Assembly: GCA_913774845.1 (NCBI GenBank)
Contig: CAJYJO010000025.1
Coordinates: 1-38,712, forward strand
DNA from: an uncultured Microbacterium sp.
GTDB taxonomy: Bacteria; Actinomycetota; Actinomycetes; Actinomycetales; Microbacteriaceae
Direction: 5' to 3'
Length of the DNA stretch: 38,712 bases
Both the position numbers and the translations under genes were made by a program. The stretch's first letter is position 1; every line of letters begins with the position of its first letter. Below are positions 29,470 through 38,712 of the stretch, one piece after another. The notes beneath the pieces were generated by a model. That model searched no databases and was not told where the DNA came from. It saw only the letters and a list, made by a program, of their open reading frames with translations.

Positions 29470-30596
29470 GCGAACGCGCCGAGGCGCAGCAGAGGGACGG
29501 TGCGTTCCTCGTCCGTGAGCGAGCCGTGCTGCCCGATCATGCGCTGGGCGCGCTTGTCGGCCTCGCGGTCGTCGTAGAACGCGAAGCGCCCGCGCGCGGC
29601 GATCAGCACGTCACCGATGCGCGGCCGCACCTCGTCGTCGACCGGCGATCCGAACAGACCCGCGGCGATCGCCTCGTCGCGCGTCATCACCCAAGCTCGT
29701 GCGTCCTCGCTGTCGTGCCAGGTGCGGGCCACGGCATCCCCTCGTCCCTCGCTCGTGTAGAGGTGGAGCATGCGGGGCTCTCCCCCGATGAGCACGACGT
29801 CGTCGAGCAGGGCGTCGCCCTCGCGCAGCAGCACGTGCTTGTGCGCGGGGACGTCGACCATGCCGTGGTCGGCGGTCAGCAGCACGCCCGTGCTCGGGTG
29901 GATGGTCTGCGCCAGGCGGCGGGCGGCGTCGTCGAGCTGCTCGAGGGCGTCGGTCCACCGGTCGGACTCCCACCCGTCGCGGTGCCCGGCGGTGTCGAGC
30001 TCCGGGGCGTACAGGTAGGTGATGGACCCCGGATGCCGGGCGGCCAGATCGGCCGCGATGCGCACCCGTTCGTGGAGGTCGTCGGAGGGGAAGAATTCCG
30101 CACCTCGCAGCGTCGCCTCGGTGAACCCGGTCCCGGTGTAGCTCGGGCGCGAGACGACGAAGGCGCGACCGCCGGCGTTCGCGTGGGTCTCGAACAGCGG
30201 CGCGCGGCGCTGCCAGACGCGCGGGTCGAGGCCGTCGGTCTCCCAGCCGTGCAACTGGTTGGGCGCCAGGTCGGTACCGGGGATGCGCGCGCGGTAGCCG
30301 ACGATACCGTGCGCGCCGGTCTCGGTGCCGGTGAGCAGGCTCGTCAACGCGGCAGCGGTGGTGGAGGGGAAGACGGTGCGCGCGACGTCGCGCCGCCCGC
30401 CCGTCGCTCCGAGGAAGCGGGCGTGCCCGCGGCGCGCGGCGAGGTTGTGCGAACCGAGACCGTCGACGAGGAAGACGATGACGCTGCGCGCCGGCGCGAA
30501 CCAGTCGGACTCGCCCGTCAGGGCGCGCAGGGACTGCTCCACCACACCGGTGAGGCTGCGGGAACGCGGCGGGTCCGCCGGTAGGCTGAGGGACAT
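29466..30596 (-). CDS. Alkaline phosphatase superfamily / nucleotide pyrophosphatase
   Basis: A 376-residue member of the type I phosphodiesterase/nucleotide pyrophosphatase family. Metal and nucleophile motifs are visible: [13 protein letters not shown] (first Asp), [17 protein letters not shown] (nucleophile Thr), [10 protein letters not shown] and [10 protein letters not shown]. No signal peptide is seen, so it is probably cytoplasmic. The substrate is unknown. The ATG at 30596 was chosen over a longer in-frame start because the recognisable protein begins there and GGAAG lies upstream. It is divergent from parC. Confidence 0.88.
   Translation of the reverse strand: MSLSLPADPPRSRSLTGVVEQSLRALTGESDWFAPARSVIVFLVDGLGSHNLAARRGHARFLGATGGRRDVARTVFPSTTAAALTSLLTGTETGAHGIVGYRARIPGTDLAPNQLHGWETDGLDPRVWQRRAPLFETHANAGGRAFVVSRPSYTGTGFTEATLRGAEFFPSDDLHERVRIAADLAARHPGSITYLYAPELDTAGHRDGWESDRWTDALEQLDDAARRLAQTIHPSTGVLLTADHGMVDVPAHKHVLLREGDALLDDVVLIGGEPRMLHLYTSEGRGDAVARTWHDSEDARAWVMTRDEAIAAGLFGSPVDDEVRPRIGDVLIAARGRFAFYDDREADKRAQRMIGQHGSLTDEERTVPLLRLGAFA
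30582..30587 (+). promoter_or_regulatory. Possible -10 element of parC
   Basis: TAGGCT in CCGGTAGGCTGAGG lies within the 5' end of the divergent phosphatase gene, giving parC a leader of about 75 bases that ends with GAGG at 30656. Confidence 0.35.
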
Positions 30597-30667
30597 CGGA
30601 GCAAGTCTTCCACACGGCTCCCGATCCCCGTCCTGACGCGACGCCCGCCCGACCCGAGGTCGCACTT

Positions 30668-33124
30668 ATGCCCGATTCCCGTTCCTCCTCTCCCGTCACC
30701 GAGCGCATCCACGATGTCGATGTCTCCACCGAGATGCAGGGGTCGTTCCTCGAGTACGCCTACTCGGTCATCTACTCGCGCGCGTTGCCCGACGCGCGTG
30801 ACGGCCTGAAACCCGTGCAACGGCGCATCCTCTACCAGATGGCGGAGATGGGCCTGCGCCCCGACCGGGGCCACGTCAAGAGCGCGCGTGTGGTCGGCGA
30901 AGTGATGGGAAAGCTCCACCCGCACGGGGACGCCCCGATCTACGACGCGCTGGTGCGTCTCGCTCAGCACTTCACGTTGCGGGTGCCGCTGGTCGACGGC
31001 CACGGCAACTTCGGCTCGCTCGACGACGGCCCCGCGGCCTCGCGCTACACCGAAGCGCGCCTGGCGCCCCCCGCGCTCGCGCTCACCGAGAACCTCGACG
31101 AAGACGTCGTCGACTTCATTCCCAACTACGACGGGCAGTTCCAACAGCCCGAGGTGCTCCCGGCCGCCTTCCCCAACCTGCTGGTCAACGGTGCGACCGG
31201 CATCGCTGTCGGCATGGCGACCAACATGGCGCCGCACAATCTGATCGAAGTGGTCGCGGCGGCGACCCATCTTCTGCAGCACCCGGATGCCACGGTCGAA
31301 GAGCTCATGGAGTTCGTTCCCGGCCCCGATCTGCCCACGGGCGGAATCATCGTCGGACTCGACGGCATCAAGGATGCCTACACGAACGGACGCGGCACCT
31401 TCCGCACGCGGGCGAAGGCATCGATCGAGTCCCTCGGTCCGCGGCGAACCGGCATCGTGATCACGGAACTGCCCTACCTCGTGGGGGCGGAGCGGGTCAT
31501 CGAGAAGATCAAAGACGCGGTGCAGAGCAAGAAGCTCGCCGGCATCGCCGATGTCACCGATCTCTCCGACCGTCACCATGGTCTGCGACTCGTCATCGGT
31601 ATCAAGACGGGGTTCGACCCGAAGGCAGTCCTCGAGCACCTCTACCGGCTGACGCCGCTCGAGGACTCATTCGGCATCAACAACGTCGCGCTCGTCGACG
31701 GCCAGCCCCAGACGCTCGGGCTCCGCGACCTGCTCCGCGTGTACCTCGAGCACCGCATCCGCGTGGTCACGCGGCGCAGCGAGTATCGCCTGGCGCGCAA
31801 GCGCGAACGCCTGCACCTCGTCGAGGGCCTGCTGATCGCGATCCTCGACATCGACGAGGTCATCCAGGTCATCCGTTCCTCCGACGACGGTGAACAGGCC
31901 CGCACCAAGCTGCAGGAGGTCTTCGATCTCTCGCACCCGCAGGCCGAGTACATCCTCGAACTGCGCCTGCGGCGCCTGACGAAGTTCTCGCGCATCGAAC
32001 TCGAGGCCGAGCGAGATCAGTTGAACGCCGAGATCGCTCACCTCATCGAGCTGCTGGGGAGTCAGACACTGCTCCGCCAGCAGGTGGCGAGAGAGCTGGA
32101 TGCCGCCGCCGAGGCGTACGGCACCCCCCGGCGCACGATGCTGCTGAACGGCGGTCCCGTGCAGCCGCGGTCGTCCCGGGCGGCGGCCGCTGCCGCCGAT
32201 CTGCAGATCGCTGATTCGCCGTGCCGTGTGTACCTCTCGGCGACCGGCCGCATGGTGCGCGCCGAACTCCTGGCCGACGCCCCCAACGGAGGCGTGGTGG
32301 CTCCGACCCGTCGATCGAAGCACGACGCGATCCGGTCCTCCGTCGACACCACCACGCGCGGCGACATCGGGGCGGTGACGTCGGCGGGTCGCATGGTGCG
32401 CTTCTCCCCCGTCGATCTGCCGTCGGTGCCCGCGAATTCCGTGCAGGTGGCGGCGGGCACGAAGGTGGAGCAGTACCTGGCTCTCGGTAAGGGAGAGGAG
32501 ATCGTCGCGCTGGTGCCGCTGGCCGACTCCCCCACCATCGCCCTCGGGACCGAGCAGGGCGTGGTGAAGCGTGTCGCGGCGACCGAGCTGGGCACCAAGG
32601 ATGAGATCGAGATCATCTCGCTGCGAGACGGTGACCGCGTCGTCGGTGCGGCCCCGGCGGGCGACAACGCTGAGCTGGTCTTCGTGGCGAGCGATGCGCA
32701 GCTGCTGCGCTTCGACGCGTCGTCGGTTCGCCCGCAGGGACGGTCAGCGAGCGGAATGGCCGGCATCCGTCTCTCCGACGGAGCGCGGGTCATCGCTTTC
32801 GCGGTTGTGGGAGCGTCGGCGTTCGACGCCGTGGTGGTCACCGTCGCGGGTTCCAGCGCAGCCTTGCCCGGTACCGATGCGGGAAGCGCAAAGGTATCGG
32901 CCTTCACCGAGTACCCCGCGAAGGGACGGGCGACCGGTGGCGTCCGTGCGCAGCGCCTGCTGCGCGGCGAGGACGCGCTCGTCCTCGCCTGGGTCGGCAC
33001 CGACCCGCGCGCCCTCGGCGCCGACGGTTCGGTGCGTGCGCTGCCCGAGGGCGGCGCGAAGCGCGACGCGTCGGGTCAGCCGCTGGACGCCGTCATCGGC
33101 GCGATCGGCACGGCGGTGCGCTGA
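30668..33124 (+). CDS. parC: DNA topoisomerase IV subunit A
   Basis: Breakage-rejoining subunit of a type IIA topoisomerase. 818 residues. The catalytic tyrosine is Y127 in [10 protein letters not shown], and the winged-helix region has [11 protein letters not shown] and [14 protein letters not shown]. At the site matching E. coli GyrA Ser83 there is Ala89, followed by Pro90, with Asp93 at the Asp87 position. The C-terminal beta-pinwheel lacks a GyrA box (QRRGGKG); the corresponding stretch reads [13 protein letters not shown]. That favours a topo IV-type decatenase over gyrase. parE follows in convergent orientation, 48 bases away, and the dif candidate lies about 3.4 kb to the left. Confidence 0.9.
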   Translation: MPDSRSSSPVTERIHDVDVSTEMQGSFLEYAYSVIYSRALPDARDGLKPVQRRILYQMAEMGLRPDRGHVKSARVVGEVMGKLHPHGDAPIYDALVRLAQHFTLRVPLVDGHGNFGSLDDGPAASRYTEARLAPPALALTENLDEDVVDFIPNYDGQFQQPEVLPAAFPNLLVNGATGIAVGMATNMAPHNLIEVVAAATHLLQHPDATVEELMEFVPGPDLPTGGIIVGLDGIKDAYTNGRGTFRTRAKASIESLGPRRTGIVITELPYLVGAERVIEKIKDAVQSKKLAGIADVTDLSDRHHGLRLVIGIKTGFDPKAVLEHLYRLTPLEDSFGINNVALVDGQPQTLGLRDLLRVYLEHRIRVVTRRSEYRLARKRERLHLVEGLLIAILDIDEVIQVIRSSDDGEQARTKLQEVFDLSHPQAEYILELRLRRLTKFSRIELEAERDQLNAEIAHLIELLGSQTLLRQQVARELDAAAEAYGTPRRTMLLNGGPVQPRSSRAAAAAADLQIADSPCRVYLSATGRMVRAELLADAPNGGVVAPTRRSKHDAIRSSVDTTTRGDIGAVTSAGRMVRFSPVDLPSVPANSVQVAAGTKVEQYLALGKGEEIVALVPLADSPTIALGTEQGVVKRVAATELGTKDEIEIISLRDGDRVVGAAPAGDNAELVFVASDAQLLRFDASSVRPQGRSASGMAGIRLSDGARVIAFAVVGASAFDAVVVTVAGSSAALPGTDAGSAKVSAFTEYPAKGRATGGVRAQRLLRGEDALVLAWVGTDPRALGADGSVRALPEGGAKRDASGQPLDAVIGAIGTAVR

Positions 33125-33138
33125 ACCGCGTGCATGCG

Positions 33139-33170
33139 GCGGGCCTCCCGGCCGGAACGGGGTGGCCCGC
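33139..33170. terminator. Bidirectional hairpin between parC and parE
   Basis: GCGGGCC (33139-33145) pairs with GGCCCGC (33164-33170), with further G/C pairing inside (CCC with GGG after a one-base bulge), between convergent stops. Confidence 0.6.
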
Positions 33171-33172
33171 GG

Positions 33173-35242
<2,070 letters not shown>

Positions 35243-35250
35243 GATTTCCC

Positions 35251-35256
35251 AGCGTA
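35251..35256 (-). promoter_or_regulatory. -10 element of parE
   Basis: TACGCT on the minus strand lies 8 bases before the GTG at 35242, close to the leaderless spacing used elsewhere in the window. Confidence 0.45.
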
Positions 35257-35364
35257 ATCGCGGGCACCGACATCGCCTGCCAGACACACAGCGGGGGCGG
35301 GCCACCGTACGCGCACAGCGAAATGTGATCAAGCCGCGGCATAGGGGAAACATCCGCGTGGTTG

Positions 35365-35370
35365 TATATG
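35365..35370 (+). promoter_or_regulatory. Possible -10 element of the DUF7455 gene
   Basis: An A/T-rich TTGTATATG lies 38 bases before the ATG at 35408. The leader carries GAGGAGG at about 35392-35398. Confidence 0.35.
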
Positions 35371-35407
35371 GAGACTCGCCCACGACCACCTGAGGAGGGC
35401 ACCCGAC

Positions 35408-35629
35408 ATGACCACCACGACTGCACCCGACGCGTCAGCCGTCCTCGATCACCGCCTGACCGCGGCCGATCGCTGCGACTCCTGTGGCGCACAGGCCTAC
35501 ATCGCCGCGACCGTCAACGGCAGCGAACTGCTCTTCTGCGCGCACCACGGCCGCAAGTACGAAGAGAAGCTCCGCAGCGTCGCCACCTCGTGGCACGACG
35601 AGACGGCTCGTCTGAACGCCCCCGAGTAA
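35408..35629 (+). CDS. DUF7455 family small zinc-ribbon-like protein
   Basis: A 73-residue protein. RCDSCGAQAY and LLFCAHHGRKYEEKL give a CxxC..CxHH arrangement that could bind one zinc ion. It matches the short actinobacterial DUF7455 proteins, whose function is unknown. A strong Shine-Dalgarno sequence (GAGGAGG) about 9 bases upstream and a strong terminator after the stop suggest a well-expressed single gene. It is divergent from parE. Confidence 0.85.
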   Translation: MTTTTAPDASAVLDHRLTAADRCDSCGAQAYIAATVNGSELLFCAHHGRKYEEKLRSVATSWHDETARLNAPE

Positions 35630-35640
35630 CCCTCCATCTA

Positions 35641-35676
35641 AACGGGCCCCGCGCACCTCGTGCGTCGGGGCCCGTT
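35641..35676. terminator. Strong bidirectional terminator
   Basis: AACGGGCCCCG pairs with CGGGGCCCGTT, and CGCAC pairs with GTGCG inside it with one bulged T, giving 16 bp around a CTC loop. It lies between the convergent DUF7455 and racemase genes, with CCGTTTG after. Confidence 0.88.
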
Positions 35677-35708
35677 CCGTTTGTCAGGCCTCCCCGCCTG
35701 CGGGCGTC

Positions 35709-36752
35709 TCAGGCGTTCGCGACGACGAAGGCCCGCGGGACGACGGGCGACACGCGCAGAGCGATCTCCTCACCGATCGTCCCGATGAGTTCGGCCAGGT
35801 CCGTGACGCCGTACAGGGCGCCCCTCCCGAACACGGCGATCTCGTCACCGGGGGCAGCACCGGTCCAGGGGGCGAGGACCGCGGCGGTCGGACCGATCGC
35901 CTCGACGCGCCGGGGGCCCTCGGGCGTATCCACGTCGAAGCGACCGCCCAGGCTGCTCGGCAGGCCGTGCAGGCTCCCGAGATCGAGGTGCACCCCGGCG
36001 GCATCCACCGCCGTGACGGTGGCGGTCAGACCCGCGATCGGCTCGATCCCGAGTTCGCCCTCGCTCGGGCCACCGGCGGGGCGGATGCCGTACGAGAACG
36101 CGCCCACCCGGACCAGGTCCTCGCGGAACTCCCCGCGCGCGAAACCGGCGGCGCTGGCGGCGAGGTGCGAGAAGCGCGGAGACAGATCCGCCTCATGCGC
36201 CGCCTCGCGCGCGGCGAGGAACAGCGCGCGGGCGGCGTCGTCGTCGGCATCCGAGGCTTCCGAGATGTGCGACCAGATGCCCTCGAGCTCCGCGCGACCC
36301 TCGGCGACCAGCGCCGCCGTTCGCTCGAGCGCCGCGTCCCACCGCTCGGGCCGGATGCCGTTGCGGTGCAGCCCGGTGTCGATCTTCAGGTGCACACGAG
36401 CGGGGCGATCGAGGCGGAGACCGGCCAGGTCGTGGAGCAGCGCCTCGTCTCCGATGCCGAGATCGAGGTCGGCTGCGACGCCGTCGAGGAGGTCGTCGCT
36501 CCCGCCGATGAGCCACACGAAGATGCGCGCGTCGGGTCCGGCGATCCTGCGGACCTCGGCTCCGGTCGCGACGTCGAACGCCCCGAACCAGTGCACGCCC
36601 TCCGCGACGGCGCGCGTCACGATCGGTTCCAAGCCGTGAGCATAGGCGTCGTCCTTGACGACCAGCATGTGGGCGGCCGGGGCGACGGCTTCTCGAACGC
36701 GGTGGAGGTTCCGGGCGAAGGCGTCGAGGTCGACGCGGTAGACGGCGCTCAC
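35709..36752 (-). CDS. alr: Alanine racemase-like protein with PLP lysine
   Basis: A 347-residue fold-type III PLP protein. VVKDDAYAHG (PLP Lys33) matches the alanine racemase VVKADAYGHG site. VHLKIDTGLHRNGI, the SHIS histidine, the SAAG serine and the VRVGAFSYG arginine are present. The C-terminal domain is divergent: the VSYG tyrosine motif and the CMD (Cys-Met-Asp) motif of Alr, which complete the partner subunit's active site, are not recognisable. The GTG start forms a GTGA overlap with the upstream gene, which carries exactly those motifs. It may work only as a heterodimer. Confidence 0.82.
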   Translation of the reverse strand: MSAVYRVDLDAFARNLHRVREAVAPAAHMLVVKDDAYAHGLEPIVTRAVAEGVHWFGAFDVATGAEVRRIAGPDARIFVWLIGGSDDLLDGVAADLDLGIGDEALLHDLAGLRLDRPARVHLKIDTGLHRNGIRPERWDAALERTAALVAEGRAELEGIWSHISEASDADDDAARALFLAAREAAHEADLSPRFSHLAASAAGFARGEFREDLVRVGAFSYGIRPAGGPSEGELGIEPIAGLTATVTAVDAAGVHLDLGSLHGLPSSLGGRFDVDTPEGPRRVEAIGPTAAVLAPWTGAAPGDEIAVFGRGALYGVTDLAELIGTIGEEIALRVSPVVPRAFVVANA

Positions 36753-37399
36753 GCGGTCACCCGCCGATCGGCGCGCACACCCACGACGGCGACGATCTCG
36801 GCGGCGCCGAGGCCCGTGGCATCCGTCCACTCCCCCAGCGAGGGGTGCCCGGCGTCGGGGTCGCCGAAGAAGACGACCTCCGCCCCACGCGGGACGGCCG
36901 CGTCGTCGACGTCGACGACGCAGACGTCCATCGCGACGCGACCGACGATGCGGTGACGCCGGCCGGCGATCGCGACCGTCGCGCTGTTGCCGAGCGATCG
37001 CACGACGCCCTGGGCGTACCCGCCGGTCACCAGGGCGACGGTGGTGTCCCGCGGCGCCCGGTGCGTGTAGCCGTACGACACGCCCTCTCCGCGCAGCAGG
37101 GGTTTGGTGCCCAGGGCCCGACCGCGCAGCGACAGCACGGGCTGCGCGTGGGAGCCGGGCAGGCCGAACAGGACCGCGGCGTCGAGGGGCGCGGCATCCA
37201 TCCCGAGGTCGGCGAGCACGGATGCCACCCATCCGGCGCCGTGACCCCACCCGTCGGCGGCGAGCACATCGTCGGCGTGCGAACCGGCACCGGCCGCGAG
37301 GGCGAGCGGCGCGTTGCGGCGCAGGGCGGACTCGGAGACGAGGGCCACGGGTGCCACTCTCCCGGCCGCGGGCGAGCGGGCAGGGAGCGTGGAGGTCAC
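36749..37399 (-). CDS. Alanine racemase C-terminal domain protein, lysine lost
   Basis: 216 residues. Positions about 86-170 match the Alr C-terminal domain: QPVLSLRGRALGTKP, GEGVSYGYTHRAPRDT (Y109 corresponds to the catalytic tyrosine supplied across the dimer) and VGRVAMDV (M157, D158). Before this, only a remnant of the PLP barrel remains: VLAADGWGHG at 45-54 aligns with VVKADAYGHG, with the lysine replaced by Ala47. Alone it cannot bind PLP in the usual way. The GTG at 37399 lies 6 bases after TAGTCT, so the mRNA is probably leaderless. It is translationally coupled to the lysine-bearing homologue downstream. Confidence 0.82.
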   Translation of the reverse strand: MTSTLPARSPAAGRVAPVALVSESALRRNAPLALAAGAGSHADDVLAADGWGHGAGWVASVLADLGMDAAPLDAAVLFGLPGSHAQPVLSLRGRALGTKPLLRGEGVSYGYTHRAPRDTTVALVTGGYAQGVVRSLGNSATVAIAGRRHRIVGRVAMDVCVVDVDDAAVPRGAEVVFFGDPDAGHPSLGEWTDATGLGAAEIVAVVGVRADRRVTA

Positions 37400-37404
37400 C
37401 GCTT

Positions 37405-37411
37405 TAGACTA
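37405..37411. promoter_or_regulatory. Overlapping divergent -10 elements
   Basis: TTAGACTAA contains TAGACT on the plus strand (37405-37410, for the ATP-grasp gene) and TAGTCT on the minus strand (37406-37411, exactly 6 bases before the GTG at 37399). One near-palindrome could serve both directions. Confidence 0.5.
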
Positions 37412-37443
37412 ACGGGGTCCTTCTTCCCCGACCCCGGAGCCAC

Positions 37444-38466
37444 ATGCCTCAGCAGGGATTCTCCCCCGTCACGCGCCTCCGCTACCTCGCCGGACGTGCC
37501 CGCCGCATCGACGTCGGATCCGTCATCGAACGCGCCAAAGAAGCCTCGGCCCAGCACGGCAAGGCCCTGCCGCTCGTCGTCGCCGACATGCTGTACCAGG
37601 CAGGCGTGAAGAACGTCGGCTTCCAGGACTACATCGACTACGACTTCGCGATCCTCACGCCCGCCGAGCGCGCGACGTACATGACGCACCCGGTGTCGAA
37701 CCAGATCTCGCAGAAGTACGACCACCCCGACTACCGGGGTCTCTTCCAGGACAAGGTGGAGTTCGACCGCAAATTCAGCGAGTTCCTCCGCCGCGACTGG
37801 ATGGTGGTGGATGCCGACAACGCCGACGAGCTGCGCGCCTTCACCGAGAAGCTGGGCACCATTGTCACCAAGGAGCCGGTCGGCCAGGCCGGCACCGGCG
37901 TGCACCGCTACCACGCGGCCGAGGTCGAGGACTGGCGCGCGTTCCACCGCGGACTGCTCGAGCGCGGCGAGATCCTCGTCGAAGAGGTCATCCGCCAGCA
38001 CGACGATCTCGCGGCCGTGTGCCCCGGCACCGTCAACACGACCCGCGTGACCGCCTTCTTCGACGGCGAGAAGACGCACATCCTCGCGATGGCGCAGAAG
38101 TTCGGCCGCGGCGCGGTCAGCGACCAGATGACGTTCGGCGGCTTCTATACGATGCTCGACGAGAACGGCCACGCCCTCGGCTCCGGCTACGACTCGCACG
38201 GCCACGTGCACGAGCTGCACCCCGACTCGGGCGTGCGCATCGCCGACTTCCAGCTGCCGATGATCGACGAGGTCAAGGCCTTCGTCGACCAGGTCGCCCG
38301 GGTCGTGCCGCAGGTGCAGTACGTCGGTTGGGACATCGTCGTCGGCCCCGACGGCCCCGTGCTCGTCGAGGGCAACTGGGGTGCCGGCGTGTACGAGAAC
38401 AAGCCGAGCGTTACGGGTATCCGCACCGGGCACAAGCCCCGCTATCAGGCCGCGATCGGGTTCTGA
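37444..38466 (+). CDS. ATP-grasp protein, sugar-transfer-associated type
   Basis: A 340-residue protein resembling the sugar-transfer-associated ATP-grasp family (PF14397-like, from memory). The ATP-grasp fold is suggested by TIVTKEPVGQAGTGVHRY (phosphate loop), EILVEEVIRQH, NTTRVTAFFDGEK and the metal-binding VGWDIVVGPDGPVLVEGNWGAG. Such proteins are often linked to cell-surface polymer synthesis; the reaction here is unknown. CGGAG lies 5 bases before the ATG. It is divergent from the racemase-like pair and shares its promoter region, which could imply use of a D-amino acid, but that is inference only. Confidence 0.8.
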   Translation: MPQQGFSPVTRLRYLAGRARRIDVGSVIERAKEASAQHGKALPLVVADMLYQAGVKNVGFQDYIDYDFAILTPAERATYMTHPVSNQISQKYDHPDYRGLFQDKVEFDRKFSEFLRRDWMVVDADNADELRAFTEKLGTIVTKEPVGQAGTGVHRYHAAEVEDWRAFHRGLLERGEILVEEVIRQHDDLAAVCPGTVNTTRVTAFFDGEKTHILAMAQKFGRGAVSDQMTFGGFYTMLDENGHALGSGYDSHGHVHELHPDSGVRIADFQLPMIDEVKAFVDQVARVVPQVQYVGWDIVVGPDGPVLVEGNWGAGVYENKPSVTGIRTGHKPRYQAAIGF

Positions 38467-38478
38467 TCCCGGATGCCG

Positions 38479-38516
38479 AGAGGCCCGCTCCCGTGAGGGG
38501 GGGGGGGCGGGCCTCT
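38479..38516 (+). terminator. Hairpin terminator with G11 loop
   Basis: AGAGGCCCGC pairs with GCGGGCCTCT and is followed by TCTG. The loop contains a run of 11 G. The homopolymer may be length-variable or mis-sequenced. Confidence 0.75.
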
Positions 38517-38523
38517 TCTGTGC

Positions 38524-38712
38524 GGTCCGGTGGCTTCGACGGGCTCAGCCACCTCGCGGGGAGGATCCTGAGCTTGTCGAAGGGTCCGGGAGGTCTGTGG
38601 GGTCCGGTGGCTTCGACGGGCTCAGCCACCTCGCGGGGAGGATCCTGAGCTTGTCGAAGGGTCCGGGGCTTCTGTGGGGTCCGGTGGCTTCGACGGGCTC
38701 AGCCACCTCGCG
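38524..38712. repeat. 77-bp tandem repeat, at least 2.4 copies
   Basis: Copies begin at 38524, 38601 and 38678, the last cut by the window end. Each unit holds CTTCGACGGGCTCAG and, about 20 bases later, CTGAGCTTGTCGAAG, which pair as a 15-bp stem with two G-U pairs. Copies 1 and 2 differ only near GGGAGGTC/GGGGCTTC. The core resembles the widespread TTCGAC..GCTCAG type of REP-like sequence. Confidence 0.88.

Noticed and set aside
38524-38712. CRISPR array
   Set aside because: The repeats are directly adjacent 77-bp units with no unique spacers, and no cas genes are in the window.

Overview
This window (about 70% G+C by eye) comes from a high-GC actinobacterium. Gene order, codon use and protein types point to the family Microbacteriaceae, most likely Microbacterium. 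Nearly all of it is ordinary chromosomal backbone. The most interesting signal is chromosomal architecture: a probable XerCD recombination site (dif) at 27206-27233, and an oriented G-rich heptamer that switches strand around it. The window therefore probably spans the replication terminus.

Layout. 1-7462: histidine genes hisE, hisG, hisF and hisI run into a tryptophan-linked membrane protein, a small HGxxPAAW membrane protein, trpC, trpB, trpA and lgt, mostly with 1-4 base stop/start overlaps. trpE, which usually sits in this cluster, is absent. 7515-15051: gltB-gltD (NADPH glutamate synthase) and pyk. 15128-19103: tRNA-Leu(CAA), a PdtaR-like ANTAR response regulator, a convergent hotdog thioesterase and polA. 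19149-25727: a DUF885 protein, a luciferase-like oxidoreductase coupled to an MFS transporter, an SGNH hydrolase, an SDR and a DUF6578-like protein. 25724-28302: three minus-strand genes (P-loop kinase-like, SDR, DUF4240-like), with the dif candidate just beyond the 3' end of the third.

28499-38712: the right arm has mixed strands. It holds an AEC transporter preceded by a 14-codon leader ORF, an alkaline-phosphatase-superfamily protein, a convergent topoisomerase IV pair (parC/parE), a small DUF7455 protein, two overlapping alanine-racemase-like genes, and an ATP-grasp protein divergent from them. The window ends inside a 77-bp tandem repeat.

Themes. Many starts lie 6-8 bases after a TANNNT hexamer, which suggests widespread leaderless transcripts. 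The two racemase-like genes have complementary losses: the first keeps the PLP lysine but lacks the partner-subunit tyrosine motif, and the second keeps the tyrosine but lacks the lysine. They may form an obligate heterodimer. The word GGATGCC/GGCATCC occurs about 68 times by hand count, evenly on both strands, and is many-fold over-represented. GGGGGAG is strictly oriented: 15 of 15 copies left of dif read rightward and 7 of 7 copies right of dif read leftward, regardless of gene direction. All counts and structures were read by eye and need computational confirmation.
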